Made by a program: the position numbers and the translations under genes | Shown here: in pieces, positions 45,201 to 57,009 of the stretch | Layout: every line of letters starts with the position of its first letter | Position numbering within the stretch: position 1 is the stretch's first letter | Notes under the pieces: generated by a model | What the model was told of the DNA's origin: nothing | What the model saw: only the letters and a program-made list of their open reading frames with translations | Database searches by the model: none | Source of the DNA: Gari tellinella | Taxonomy: Eukaryota > Mollusca > Bivalvia > Cardiida > Psammobiidae | Reading direction: 5' to 3' | DNA: 64,000 nt | Assembly: GCA_922989275.2 (NCBI GenBank) | Contig: OV277871.1 | Location: 67,268,989-67,332,988 of the forward strand

Positions 45201-45639
45201 GACAAATTTTAATCAAGTCGCGCTTAGCATAAAAAGTGTTTTTGTTTTAGCAGGCTGACAATAAGAAGGAAACCTAAATACTTAAGTATATTTTTAGAGG
45301 AAAGGTTAGAGAAAAAAGTCTTAGTTGAAAATTTAAGAGTTAGAAAATTCTTAAGTGAAATACTTAGAATGTTTCAGAATACGGCCCAGGTCACAACTTG
45401 TGACAAGCGTGACCAGCCATTGAGTAGTACATACTGACTCTGAGCTATATTCTCCGCGGCATTGCGTTCCAAGTTCCAAGTTGTTTATAATGACTTTGAG
45501 ATGTTTTATTCGTGGTCACGTGTGATCATGACTGACTTGTACATAATTGTACTAGTTAGCCATGTTTATAGAATGCATTTCACATGGAAGTTTTCGCATA
45601 TATAATTCCATTACTTGCAGAACTGTGTCATGGGCCTCA

Positions 45640-45865
45640 TGGCAACCAATATGAACAAAATACCATGTCTAAGAGATTATGTATTCTACAATAATAGGGA
45701 AGTCCTATTCCAAGATAATGTAGTTCAAATTACACATCTGTTATGTGCACATATACCTCAGTTTGTTGGTACAAAATCTGGTAAAATAGCTGTCTGCACA
45801 CTACCTCTGTATGTTGAGGAAATATGTGGCAAGTTTCACATAAAGCCTTCCAATGTTCAAACTCA
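45640..45865 (+). repeat. HIPQFVGT-type repeat, longest open copy
   Basis: Open for 87 codons (45615-45878): NREVLFQDNVVQITHLLCAH, IPQFVGTKSGKIAVCTLPLY, VEEICGKFHIKP. An acceptor-like CATTACTTGCAG ends at 45620. The same peptide text is readable at 1009-1218 and 2980-3189. It could be a repeated exon or a transposon fragment; no family recognised. Confidence 0.45.
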
Positions 45866-46401
45866 TTTAGTCAGTTAAATAGTCCTTCATTTATGTACAA
45901 GGGTTAATCGGGAAATTCGTCGACTGTTGCTAGGAAATGAAAAGTTTAATCTGTATACGTGTATTCCAAGTACCATATTTGTTAAGGTTGATACGTTTTT
46001 TCTACGGTGCATAAATCTTATGTAAAAATATTCACAAATAAAAAAGTTACAGCAACTAACAATAATGCAGTAGCCGGATCATATCCTCAACTAATTAGGT
46101 GTCAAAGCCATGAATGTGTGACGATGTTTGTAACAGTAAAGATGTAAATTTTCCTCCATAAGCCCCATTTATGCAGTTACAGCCACAATAATTTAAAGTT
46201 TCCATATATTGTCCAATGAAAACGAATAATTGACAAGGGCTATAAATTTAAAAGATTTGTTTGTTTTCCATGTTATGTCAGATTATTGGAATTGCATGTT
46301 GTTCTGTTTTCTTTCGACTGGTTCTGATGGAATTCACAAGTTAACATTCACACCTTTCAAGGCTTTATGTTAATTCATGCCATTAATTTCATTCATTACA
46401 G

Positions 46402-46553
46402 CCAGGAAGATTCATCATTTAACAGAGGAACAACGTCGTTGCCTAAAAAGGCTTTTTCAAGCGAATGTTACCATGCGACGGGAGCTTAGAATGATAGATT
46501 GCAAAAAATGCAATCCAGAAACACAAGTTCTTGAGTTCTTTAAATTGGACTAA
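46402..46553 (+). pseudogene. Terminal exon, duplicate copy (frameshifted)
   Basis: Same acceptor (ATTCATTACAG, ending 46401). The frame follows copy 1 through RKIHHLTEEQ...MRRELRMIDCK, then an A6 run (A5 in copy 1) shifts it and it stops at 46551-46553. A further 5-bp deletion downstream (ATTAAACTGTGCAC) removes part of the WxxLKNxVHN region. Copy 1 keeps the family motif, so this one is the mutated copy. If spliced it would give a shorter C-terminus. Confidence 0.65.
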
Positions 46554-46752
46554 ATTAAACTGTGCACAATTGGATAACAGCAGTGAAACGCAAAATCAAA
46601 CCAATAGCAAAGTAAAACAATTTCCTGAATTGGATGAAGACTTAAGACATGACCTACATAACTAATGACCTCAAAGGTCAAGGTCACTGTTGAAAGTACA
46701 AGTAATTGACATTATATCGGTATGATACATGAGGTCATGTTGTTAATGTTCA

Positions 46753-46912
46753 AGGCCCGGGTGCATGACACGTAGTTGGTGCTTACCTGTATGCTACGTC
46801 CCTCGCTGTTAGTTTATCTGTACTGAATACAGTAGTAAAAATCAATATTTAAATCTCTGCTGAGGGATATAGCATACAGGTAGTCACTAACTACGCGTCA
46901 TGCACCCGGGCC
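46753..46912. mobile_element. GGCCCGGGTGCATG MITE, duplicate copy
   Basis: Same inverted ends as 19902-20056. Confidence 0.75.
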
Positions 46913-47006
46913 CTGTTCGTTTTAGTTTTTTTTTGTTCCTTGGATACATTTTGAAAAAAATGTTATAATGGTTTTACTTCACAGTTTAAGGATATAATTT
47001 TGGCTG

Positions 47007-48075
47007 TTTAGCTCACCTGGCACGAAGTGCCAAGGTGAGCTTTTAGGATCGCTGAATGTCCGTTGTCCGTCGTCCATCCGTTCACATTTGATCGTTAACA
47101 CTCTAGCGCCTACAAATTTCATCCGATCTTCATGAAACTTCATGACAATGTTTGACTTGATAAAATCTAGGTCAAGTTTGAATGTGGGTTATGTCCGGTC
47201 AAAAACTAGGTCACTAGGTCAAATCATAGAAAAACCTTGTTAACACTTTAGTGGCTACAAATCTCAATGGATCTTAATGTTACTTGGTCAGAATGTTTGC
47301 CTCATTGATATCTAGGTCAAGTTTGAATGTGGGTTATGTCCGGTCAAAAACTAGGTCACTAAGTCAAATCATAGAAAAACCTTGTTAACACTCTAGAGGC
47401 TACAAATCTCAATGGATCTTAATGAAACTTGGTCAGAATGTTTGCCTTATTGATATCTAGGTCAAGTTCGAATTTGGGTAATGTCCGTCAAAAACTAGGT
47501 CACAAGGTCAAATCATAGAAAAACCTCGTTAACACTCTATAGGCTACAAATTTCAATGGATCTTAATGAAACTTGATTAAAATGTTTGTCTTGATGAAAT
47601 CTAGGTCAGGTTCGAATATGGGTTATGTCCAGTTAAAAACTAGGTCACTAGGTCAAATCTTAGAAAAACTTTGTTAACACTCTAGAGGCTACAAATCTTA
47701 TTGAATTTTAATGTTACGTAGTTAGAATGTTTGCCCCATTGTTATCTAGGTCAAGTTCGAATATGGGTCATGTCGGTTAAAAAACTAGGTCACTAGGCCA
47801 AATCAAAGAAAAACAGTGTTAACCCTCTAGAGGCTACAAATCTCGTTAGATCTGAATGAAATATTTTCAGAATGTTTACCTACATCAAATCTAGGTCAAA
47901 ATCAAATGTGGATTGTGTCTGGTCAAAAATTAGGTCACTAGGTCAAATTATAGAAAAATCTTGTTAACACTCTAAAGGTTGATTGTGGGTCATGTCCAGT
48001 CATAATCTAGGTCACTATAGGTTAATTTTACATGGTGAACCACGTGGGCGATTTAGGGCCATGGTGGCCCTTGTT
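47007..48075 (+). mobile_element. GCTCACC/AGGTGAGC repeat, copy 6
   Basis: Head TTTAGCTCACCTGGCACGAA...GCCAAGGTGAGCTTTTAGG; six tandem ~120-bp paragraphs; tail GTGGGCGATTTAGGGCCATG and GGTGGCCC. No counterpart at this position in the left block, where only copy 4 is present. Confidence 0.7.
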
Positions 48076-48191
48076 TTAGTCAGGCAGAGTATACATTTGT
48101 ACATGCATATGTATGTAGTTTTTTAGTAGACCCCGCTTCTGTCACAATTTGAAAGTAAAGTTAAGTGTTTGGTTTTGGATAGTCACAAACA

Positions 48192-49666
48192 TTTTAGCTC
48201 ACCTGGCACGAAGTGCCAAGGTGAGCTATTAGCATCGCTGGATGTCTGTCGTTCACACTTGTTCGTTAACACTCTAGTGACTATAAATCTGATTTGATCT
48301 TCATGAAACTTGGTCAAACTGTTTGCCTTATTGATAAATAGGTCTAGTTTTAATGTGAGTCATGTCCGGTCAAAAACTAGGTCAATAGGTTAAATCACAG
48401 AAAACCTTTAACACTCTAGAGAATACAAATCTCTTTGGATCTTCATGAAATTTAGTCAAAATGCTTGTTTTTTATGCCCCTGGCATCTGTAGATGCGGAG
48501 GCATATAGTAACTGTCCGTCCAAGTAGATTTTACCGTTTCGTCTAGCATCAACACCACTTATGTTACTCCAATGCTTGGATACTTATACAGTTGTTCTCT
48601 CGGACCATTCTCTATCCACCAATATCACCCAACCTTGATTTTGACCTTGACCTTATTTGGACTTAAAATATTTTGAATGAGATATTTCTCGGTTAGCTAG
48701 ATTTACTGTTTCGTCTAGCATCAACAAGGTTTACTCCAATGCTTGGATACTTATACAGTTGTTGCCTTGGACCATTCCCTATCCACCACTATCACCCAAC
48801 CTTGATTTTGACCTTGACCTTGACTTAATTTGGATTTAGAATATTTTGAATTAGCTATTTCTTGGTTAACTAGATTTTACCGTTTCGTCTAGTATCAACA
48901 CGGCTTACTTATATATGCTTGGATACTTATACAGTTGTTGCCTTGGACCATTCCCTATCCACCAATATCACCCAACCTTGATATTGACCTTGACTTTGAC
49001 CTAATTTGGACTTAGAATACTTAAATTGGTTATTTCTTGGTTAACTAGATTTTACCGTTTCGCCTAGCATCAACACTACTTACTACAATGCTTCAATACT
49101 TATACAGTTATTGCAATGGACCATTACTAACTGACCCATATTACCCAACTCAGTTTGACCTTGAACTTACATGTATTTGGACTTAGAAAAAATTCAGAGT
49201 ATATTGCCAAGGATGCCACCGGGGGCATGAGCGTTTATTGAACGCGCAGTCTTGTTAATATCTAGGTGAAGTTTGAATATTGGTCATGTCCAGTCTAAAA
49301 CTAGGTCACTGGGTCAAATAATAGAAAAACCTTGTTAACATTCTAGAGGCTACAAATATCATTGGATCTTCATGAAACTTAATCAAGATGTTTGACTTGT
49401 TGATACCTTCATGTAGTTCAAGTACAAATGTGGGTCATGTCCAGTCAAAAACTAGGTCACTAGGTTAAATCATATACAAACTTTGTTAACACTTATGAGG
49501 CTACAAATCTCATTAGATCATGATGAAACTTGGTCAAAATGTTTGACCTGATGATGTCTAGGTCATGTACCAATGTGGGTAATGTCGGGTCAAAATCTAG
49601 GTCACTATAGGTCAAGTTTTACATGGTGTACCAGGTGAGCGATAAATGGCCATAATGGCCCTTGTT
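48192..49666 (+). mobile_element. GCTCACC/AGGTGAGC repeat, copy 7 (ortholog of copy 4)
   Basis: Head ATTTTAGCTCACCTGGCACG; tail GTGTACCAGGTGAGCGATAA. It contains the nested ATGCCCC repeat (48473-49256) but not the hammerhead-bearing insert, showing the empty site. Confidence 0.72.
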
Positions 49667-51191
49667 ATGAATATTTTTCACATGTATACCATTATCTGAA
49701 ATGTAATGTCTAAGATTTTGACTGGATCAAATGTTATTACAACAGGCACATGTTTTAGGAGAAAACTCGAGGTGTTGTAATAGTTTGGTTGTCGTTTGCC
49801 GTACGCTTTTGCCAACAACAAAAACGTCAACATTGACTCTAAAATAAAAGTGTTTCCGCCTATAATTTTGATATTACTTCAAATGCAGATGCCCCTCGAT
49901 GAGTTCTATTCATCACACCCTTTTTTGGGTCACTAGGTCAAGGCCACTATGACCTCGAATTAAAACTTTAAAATTGGCTCTGAAATTAAAGTGCTTCAAA
50001 CTTAATATGTAGTTGCTCCTTCGACCTGTTCTTTTAAATCGAACCCACTTCTGGGTCACAAGGTAAAGGTCACTGTGACCTCGAAAACAAAACTTTAATA
50101 TTGGCTCTGAAATGGCAGTGCTTTCACCTACCACCTTTAAATTTCATTTGTAGATGCATCTTGTGAGTGCTATATGTCGCACCCACTTTTGGGGCACAGG
50201 TCAATGTCACTGTGACCTCTTATAGAAAACTTTAACATTGGCTTTTAAATGAAAGTGCGTCCACCTTCAAATTTCATATGTAGATGCTCCTTGAGATGTT
50301 CTTTAAGTCGCACCCACTTTTGGGTCATTAGGTCAAAGGTCAAGGCCACTGATCTCTTAAAGAAAACTTTAATATTTGCATTGAAATGAATGCACCTCCA
50401 ACTATAACCTTTAACCTTCATAGGTATAAACACCAAGATGAGTTTTACAATCCACACTTTCTTCCTGGTCACTAGGTCAGAGGTCAATATCACTCCAACA
50501 ACTTATTTTGCTGTAAAAAAGAAACTGCTTTACCTACAGTCTACTTATGTACACGTGTACATGTCGAGCATAAAAGTGAAAGCGTGACCAAGTAACTTTT
50601 GATATCTGAAATACATGTACAGGTACAGTAACCTCGACTTAGGTGAGCTAGAGTTATCAAGATTTGACTGTGGTTTCAACCCTTTCTCTGCCATTATGAT
50701 TGTAAAAATCCGTCTTACACAGACGTTGACATAATATCGTCTGCTTAAATTTGTCGTGTTTTTTTATTCATAAAATTTGGAATTCTTATCACTTTTAATT
50801 TACAACACATTGATATGGGCGTCAAACAGAAGGGTGCCTATTGAGCCTGCCAGCGAAAGAGTTAAAAGCACTCTCATGTGTTTTTGCATGTTTTTTATGT
50901 CCAATCATAGCTGATTTTTCTGGAGATACATGTACTTTAACTATGTCGCATTTACGGACTTTAACCCCTCTCCTGTCGTTAAATCACCTGGTTTGAAATT
51001 GTCGTCTTCAAACTTTGTCATTATGAAGAGTAAGCATTATTTATCTAAAGTATTCTGAAGTCAAGTGTCAAACAGTTTGGATTTAGATTCGACCTCGCAT
51101 TTAGTGGCATCTAATCTGAATTCGAACTGTTGAAAGTTAACAATCATATAGTAGGTTGGCAAGAAAAGTGTTTAGAAAATTGGTAACTTAA

Positions 51192-51434
51192 CCCTTTCAC
51201 TGCAAACTTTTTTCGTGAGAATTGTACTCCTTCACCATTTCATTGTCGTCGTCTGCTTCAATTTTATGTTTTTCAAAATCGTTGTAAAGTAAAATTCAAT
51301 GTAGTAAAACTAAAAACATATCGATACAAATGTCAAATAGTTTGGATCCTGATCAGACGCAGCATTACGTGGAGTCTGATCAGGGTCCAAACTGTTTGCA
51401 ATCAGGCTTATTTGCGTCTTTGAAAGTGAAAGGG
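51192..51434. mobile_element. TTAA-type MITE with GATCAGACGC palindrome
   Basis: TTAA then CCCTTTCACTGC ... GTGAAAGGG, followed by TTGA (mutated TTAA). Core palindrome 51330-51402. Confidence 0.72.
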
Positions 51435-52275
51435 TTGATGTTGGATAAAAGTAATACAGATAAATCCTAAAGGAATTTTCTGTGTTACTTTTGTCTGCAT
51501 TAAACATCTGTGAACTTTGAAATTTCTTCCTTATTAGTTTATCTCTCAGAAGAGGTTGTGACCAAAACTTGACGTATCTGGCGAATCTGAGGTCCTACTG
51601 AAAGACACGTTTCTTTCCCATTTATACGCAAACAAAACGCAAACCATTTGTAATAAAATGGAGAAAATGACAACTTGTTGAAATTCCGATCTGGTGTCTG
51701 GTCTTGTTCCAAACTGTCTGACCTGGAAATAACAGTTTTAGTGTAAATGCGTTTATTGGGAAAGAATAACTACAACTGTGGCAAACAGTATTTATCCAGA
51801 TTTCAATTAGTTACCTGGTGTGTCATGTTGTTACCACCTTGATGTTATTTCATTACAGAAGTCAGATGTATGTATTTTTGGATTTTCTATTTTGTAGAAG
51901 AAACTTGCAGAGGGCGCTTTTAAAAGCTTATCTGTCTGAATTGTCGTCTACCTTAAATATAAAGTCTTTAAAATCTTATAATCCGTTTAATTGCCAAATG
52001 ATTGAAAAGGTGTGCCAAACAATTTGGATGCAGATCAGAGGACATATTACCTGCACTCTGATCTAGACCCAAACTGTTTGCAAATGTTTTCTACGTCGTG
52101 CTTAGAACTCGCACGGTTGATGGCAAGAGTTCAATGCATTCGCTGTTTTTGCTGTGAGGGTTATGTACCAGTAAGTTGTAAAACCTCCCACATGGGAAAT
52201 AAAGGATATAAAATCTAAAATCAGTAAACTATATAGGTCATGCATTGCTCTTGTCTATAGGTGTTGCTTTAAGTA

Positions 52276-52527
52276 CAGTGGATAATCTGTTATTATTTCC
52301 CGTTAAAACGCAAACGTACGCAAACGCAAAACACTAAAACGTAGAAAATAACAATTTCTTGACAATTATAATAATCCATGTTTATCTTGGTGGCAAACAG
52401 TTTGGAGCCTGATCAGACGCCGGATTACCCGGCGTCTGATCTGGCTCCAAACTTTTTGCAGTGCAAATAATAGTTTAAGCGTAAACGCGTTTATTGGGAA
52501 AGAATAACGTTTTCTCCACTGTACATT
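52276..52527. mobile_element. CAGTGGA MITE with perfect palindromic core
   Basis: ACAGTGGATAATCTGTTATT at the left and ATAACGTTTTCTCCACTGTA at the right. Core GCCTGATCAGACGCCGGATT / ACCCGGCGTCTGATCTGGC at 52389-52460. Absent from the left block near 25225. Confidence 0.65.
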
Positions 52528-53557
52528 GAATTATTTTGCCCTGATCTTAAATCGGTTGATTTACACGTGAATGGTTTATTATGCATGGAAACTTTCTGCC
52601 AATGGTATATGTAACCAATCTATAACACATTTACTATCAAAATATCGTCTGCCTATACATATCATCTGTTTTTATTTCTCAAATTAGAATTTAAGGCATT
52701 TAGACTTAAACCACTTCACTGCCTTATCAGGTATATATAGTTATTTACAAACAGTTTGGTTCCTGTGTCACGCGGCGTCTGATCAGGATCCAAACTTTTT
52801 GACAAACATTTGAATGTTTCTTAAGTCAATATACTTAAAAGTTAAATTTGAGAAATAAAACCAGACAGCAATTATTTAAAATTGATGACGTCATGGTACT
52901 TAAGAGGTTAAAAAAACATTGGCAGGGAAAGAGTTGACGTCTTAGGACGGTCTTGTAACGACCTGGTTTTATGGAACTTATGATGGTTGATATTCTCGCT
53001 TTTTCCTCGAATTTCCTCGTTATTATGTTGTTGCGATAGTAATTTGTAACAGGCGTTTTCCAAAGTTATCCCTTTGCACTTTTCTTAGATCAAGAACACA
53101 CAGATAATACAATATAGAAGACGTTTATTCTTTCCCAATAAATGCAGTTATGTTAAAATTATTATTTTTGTTGTACGTATGTAAACATTTCGGAGCCAGA
53201 TTAGACATCGTGTAACCTGACCAGGATCCAAATTGTTAGTCGCTTAAATAAAAAGCCAGCATTGACAAAACTTTGCATGTTCTACAGTTCAATGCGTTTG
53301 CGTTTCGCTCATGTTTAATCAGAAAATAATATTGTCTCCACTGTACTCGTCCTTTCTACAACCAACTACACTCTGGCGGTGTGAAAGCCTAATAGTTTCA
53401 TAAAGCAGATTAAAAGTAACGCAGAAAGCTTTCTGCTTTGCTTTTGTCCCGCTTTAAATCAAATTTAGGGCATTTAACTCGTAAAACAAACGTTTCGATT
53501 CATAGTTAAAGCAGGCTCTCATGGACGAGTCATTGTGCTGGCATGTGGTAATGCATA

Positions 53558-53810
53558 CATTGGAGAAGACATTAATCTTTTTCAATAAAGGCGTTTACGC
53601 TTAACCTATTGTTTTCCCTACAAACAGATTTGACAGCTTTGAGCCAGATCAGATGCCGCGTTACCTGGCGTCTGGTCTGGCTCCAAACTGTTTGCCACTA
53701 ATTAAGATAAATAGCGAGAAATATCAGAAAGTTGTAATTTTCTCCATGTATTGCATTGTGTTAGCGTTTCTTGTCCGTATAAACGAGAAAGATCAACGTC
53801 TTCTCCAATG
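53558..53810. mobile_element. CATTGGAGAAGAC MITE, duplicate copy
   Basis: Ends CATTGGAGAAGACATT / AACGTCTTCTCCAATG flanked by TA; same element as 26551-26772 with about 30 extra bases. Confidence 0.75.
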
Positions 53811-54970
53811 TAAACTATGTTGAATCTTTGCTTCTTTTGAATATAATAGCAATATGAGTGGTGGATGTATCCAGCAGTGTGTCGATATAATGTCTGTATT
53901 AACTCTTTTGTTGCTATTAGCGTATCTGAATAAATGTTTTCTAAAATTTGACGATATATGTTTGTTTTATATTCATACATGTATAGGCCGATTTTATAAA
54001 CCTGGCAGGGCAGAGCTAACCTTTAGCAAAGATAAACTAATTCACTTTTGATTTTAGGGATGATAGGTATAGTTCCGTATTACCGGTATATCGTTATTGT
54101 CCGATACTTTCAACATGGAGAAACACAAGTTATGCGGGCATTCATATCCATGTGAGAATGGTATATATACAATGCTCCCTCTCTACAACAACACCCAATG
54201 GGAGACAACGTTTTGTGTAATATTCGGAGGGAGTTTTTATAGGGAGGGAAAATTAAGACTAGGCTTACAATCACAAACAGCTTGAAACCAGTTTAAGGAG
54301 CCCTATGATCAGGGTCTACAATGTTTGCACATGACAAGTGTACTCCTTACAGGTACACTGTATGCAAATGACGCATACATGCGTGATTAGGGTACACAGA
54401 GTTAACCTTTTCAATGCCAACTTGCCATGATATGTCCAGCCTTCACCGTTTCATTGTCGTCTGCGTCAATTTTGTTGTTTGCAAAATAGAATCAAAGTTA
54501 GAATCAAAGAAGTATAACTTAAAACATGCATATAATCACTAAATAAAAACAAATACAATGTATGCGGATTGAAAAGGAAAAACAAAACCAAAAACATGTA
54601 AATTTCTCTACTAAAAGAGACATCTTTAGATCTACCATTAGGTCTAGGTATTTACCCATGTAGAGATAGAATACTAAGTACTTACTGGTTACACCTCAAA
54701 GATTTTTGTTGATCCATAACAAAGAAGCAGCAAACACACTACCTGTGCTCTCGAAACAATACTTGTATTTGAGTTTCGGGTATAGGTCCAGATCAGTTCA
54801 GCCGGTTTGGCCAGACCGGGTGGTTGCGCGCTTTGCTGATCTGGACTTACGCTGGCCGTAATTTCATGACCATTTACAACAGTTATTTAATGCGCACTTA
54901 TCCATGATAAATACCTCGAAAAGATAATAATAATGTTATCAACCTCATTAAGATAATCATAAACTTACCC

Positions 54971-55327
54971 TGTGTGTGTGTGTGTGTGTGTGTGATACCC
55001 CTGTTTGTAACAGAGTTTTTGCCCATTACCTACCTCATTTTGTAGGTGATGTGTGTGGGTGTTTGTTTTACCTCTGTTTGAAACAGAGTTTTTGCCCATT
55101 ACCTACCTCATTTTGTAGGTCTGGTGTTGATCCGTAATTCGTTATAAATTCAATATTTTCTTCACATCATTTGAAACTGTGACTGTCCTGAAAACCTTTT
55201 GTCATATTTGCCTTAAGCTATTTGGCTTATAAAGCGTACACCTCGGTATGGGGGTGTGAAACGTGTACCTCTGTAGGATAGTAAAACCAGTATGTGTGTG
55301 TGTGTGTGCGTGTGTGTGTGTGTGTGT
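54971..55327. repeat. GT microsatellites closing the segmental duplication
   Basis: (GT)n at 54971-54993 and 55291-55327. Between them are two TACCTACCTCATTTTGTAGG paragraphs, as in the left copy. Confidence 0.8.
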
Positions 55328-55489
55328 TTGTTACGGTATGGCTGTGTGTGTGTTCTGCTTTAGAGATGGGTGTATTGTTTGTGTTGCGTTGCCTGCTTGA
55401 GTCTTCTTTCGTATTTATTTGTTGAGAACATCCGTTTACACAATTTAGTGGCAACCGGATTAAGGTAGGAGATAAATGACGAACTTGAT

Positions 55490-56690
55490 CAAAAAGTTTG
55501 AAAATGAATTTGGAGGTTTAACCCACCATTACTCATCCATTACCCTCAGTATAAAAATTGACTTAGGAGGGTTTACCCATCATTACTCTTCAATTACCCT
55601 CAGTATGAAAATGACTTTTACTATTCTATTACTTGCTGCTGAAAATGAGTGGTGGGTTTTAATGACCATAACCCAGATCACCCACCTGCTCAAAATGACC
55701 ATGGGGGTTAAGCCACCATTAGCCTCATTATCCAAATGCTGCTTTGGTAGGTTCAATGACTATAACACCCATAACCCTATTGTTTAAAATGACGTTGTTG
55801 TGTTCAGCTATCATTACCCCATTACCCTACTGCTGAAAATGACTTTGTTGTGTTTAGCCATCATAACCCCATTATCCTATTGTTGAAAATGACTTTGTTG
55901 TGTTCAGCCATCATAATACCATTATCCTATTGTTGAAAATGACTCTGTTGTGTTGAGCCATCATTACCCTCATTACCTTACTGCTGAAAATGACTTTGGT
56001 TGGATCCGCCACCGTTATATCCCCATTACCCTCCTGCTGAAAATGACTTTGGTGGGTTCAATGACCATTACTCCCACAACCCTACTGCTGAAACTGACTT
56101 TGATTGGTTCTTTGACCACTACCGCTATTACCTACCTGCTGAAAACAATTTTGTGGATTCAGCCACCATTACCCCTATCGACCCTCTGCTGAAACAGACT
56201 GTTTGATCCAACAACAACTACCGTCATTACCCATCTGCTGCAAATGACTTTGGAGGGATGAATCCCCATAAGACTTCCATTACCCTCAATATGAAAAAGG
56301 CTTTGGAGGGTTTATCTACAATACCCTCCAATAACCCTCCTTATCAAAATGACTTTGGGGGTTATCCACCATAACCCTCCCATTACCTTCAACTGTAAAA
56401 CTGACTTTATGGGTAAACTCACCCTTGCCCTTCTATTACCCTCAGTATGAAAATGGCTTTGGAGGGTTTAATCACCATTTACCTTCCATAACATTCAGTA
56501 TTACAATGACTTTGGAGGGTTTACTCACCATTACCCTTCCATTACCCTCAGATTGAAAATTACATTAAAGGTATACTCACCATTTTACTTTCATTACCCT
56601 CAGTATGAAAATTGCTTTAGAGTGTTTACTCACCATTACCCTTCAATAATTTTTTGGATACCCTTCAATAATTCTCAGTATGAAAATGAA
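55490..56690 (+). repeat. Subtelomeric ~55-60 bp satellite, forward orientation
   Basis: Degenerate tandem units built on AAAATGACTTTGGAGGGTTT / ACCCACCATTACTC / TCCATTACCCTCAGTATG. Open frames here (e.g. 55476-55787) are periodic artefacts. Confidence 0.8.
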
Positions 56691-56867
56691 CCCACTACCC
56701 ACTCACTACCCACCCACTACCCACCCCCACCCACTACCCACCCACTACCACCCACTACCAAGCAACTACCCACCCAATACCCACTACCCACCCTCCAACT
56801 ACCCACCTACTACCCACCCACTACCCACCCATTACCCACCCATTACCCACCCACTACCCACCAATTA
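56690..56867 (+). repeat. CCCACTA minisatellite
   Basis: About 180 bp of CCCACTAC/CCCACCCACTAC units, followed by an A-rich stretch (56870-56912). It could have grown from the satellite's own CCCACCATTAC text. Confidence 0.88.
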
Positions 56868-57009
56868 TGTTGGAAAAAAGAAAAACAGAAAAAAACAAAC
56901 AAAAAAAAACAACTCACCATTACTCTTTCATTAACCTCAATTTGGAAATGAATATGGAGTGTTTACATTCTATTACTCTTCCATTACCCTTAGTTTGAAA
57001 ATGATTTTG

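Larger units (their letters stand above)
43791..45388. mobile_element. 1.6-kb TIR element, CCTGGGCC..ATTCTGAAACAT ends
   Basis: Left GGGCCCATATTCTGAAACAT then TCTAAG; right CTTAGAATGTTTCAGAATAC then GGCCCAGG. Many CTAAGTA/CTTAG subterminal motifs. A tRNA-like sequence, a TTAA MITE and a foldback (CCTTCTTATTGTCAGCCTG at 44918, inverted at 45250) are nested in it. Superfamily not assigned. Confidence 0.75.
46069..55305 (+). repeat. Segmental duplication, right copy (partner 18021-28110)
   Basis: Collinear with the left block; it retains the terminal exon remnant, GCTCACC repeats, MITEs and GT runs. The 174 bp before it (45894-46068) match 11144-11490, so 11.49-18.02 kb, including the recombinase and Ser-rich exons, is missing here. 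Additional sequence unique to this copy includes ~51300-51712, 52276-52527 and ~54440-54670. Confidence 0.88.

Noticed and set aside
56553..56951. Pro/Thr/Tyr-rich protein (THYPPTTHPLP)
   Set aside because: Translation of the CCCACTA minisatellite.
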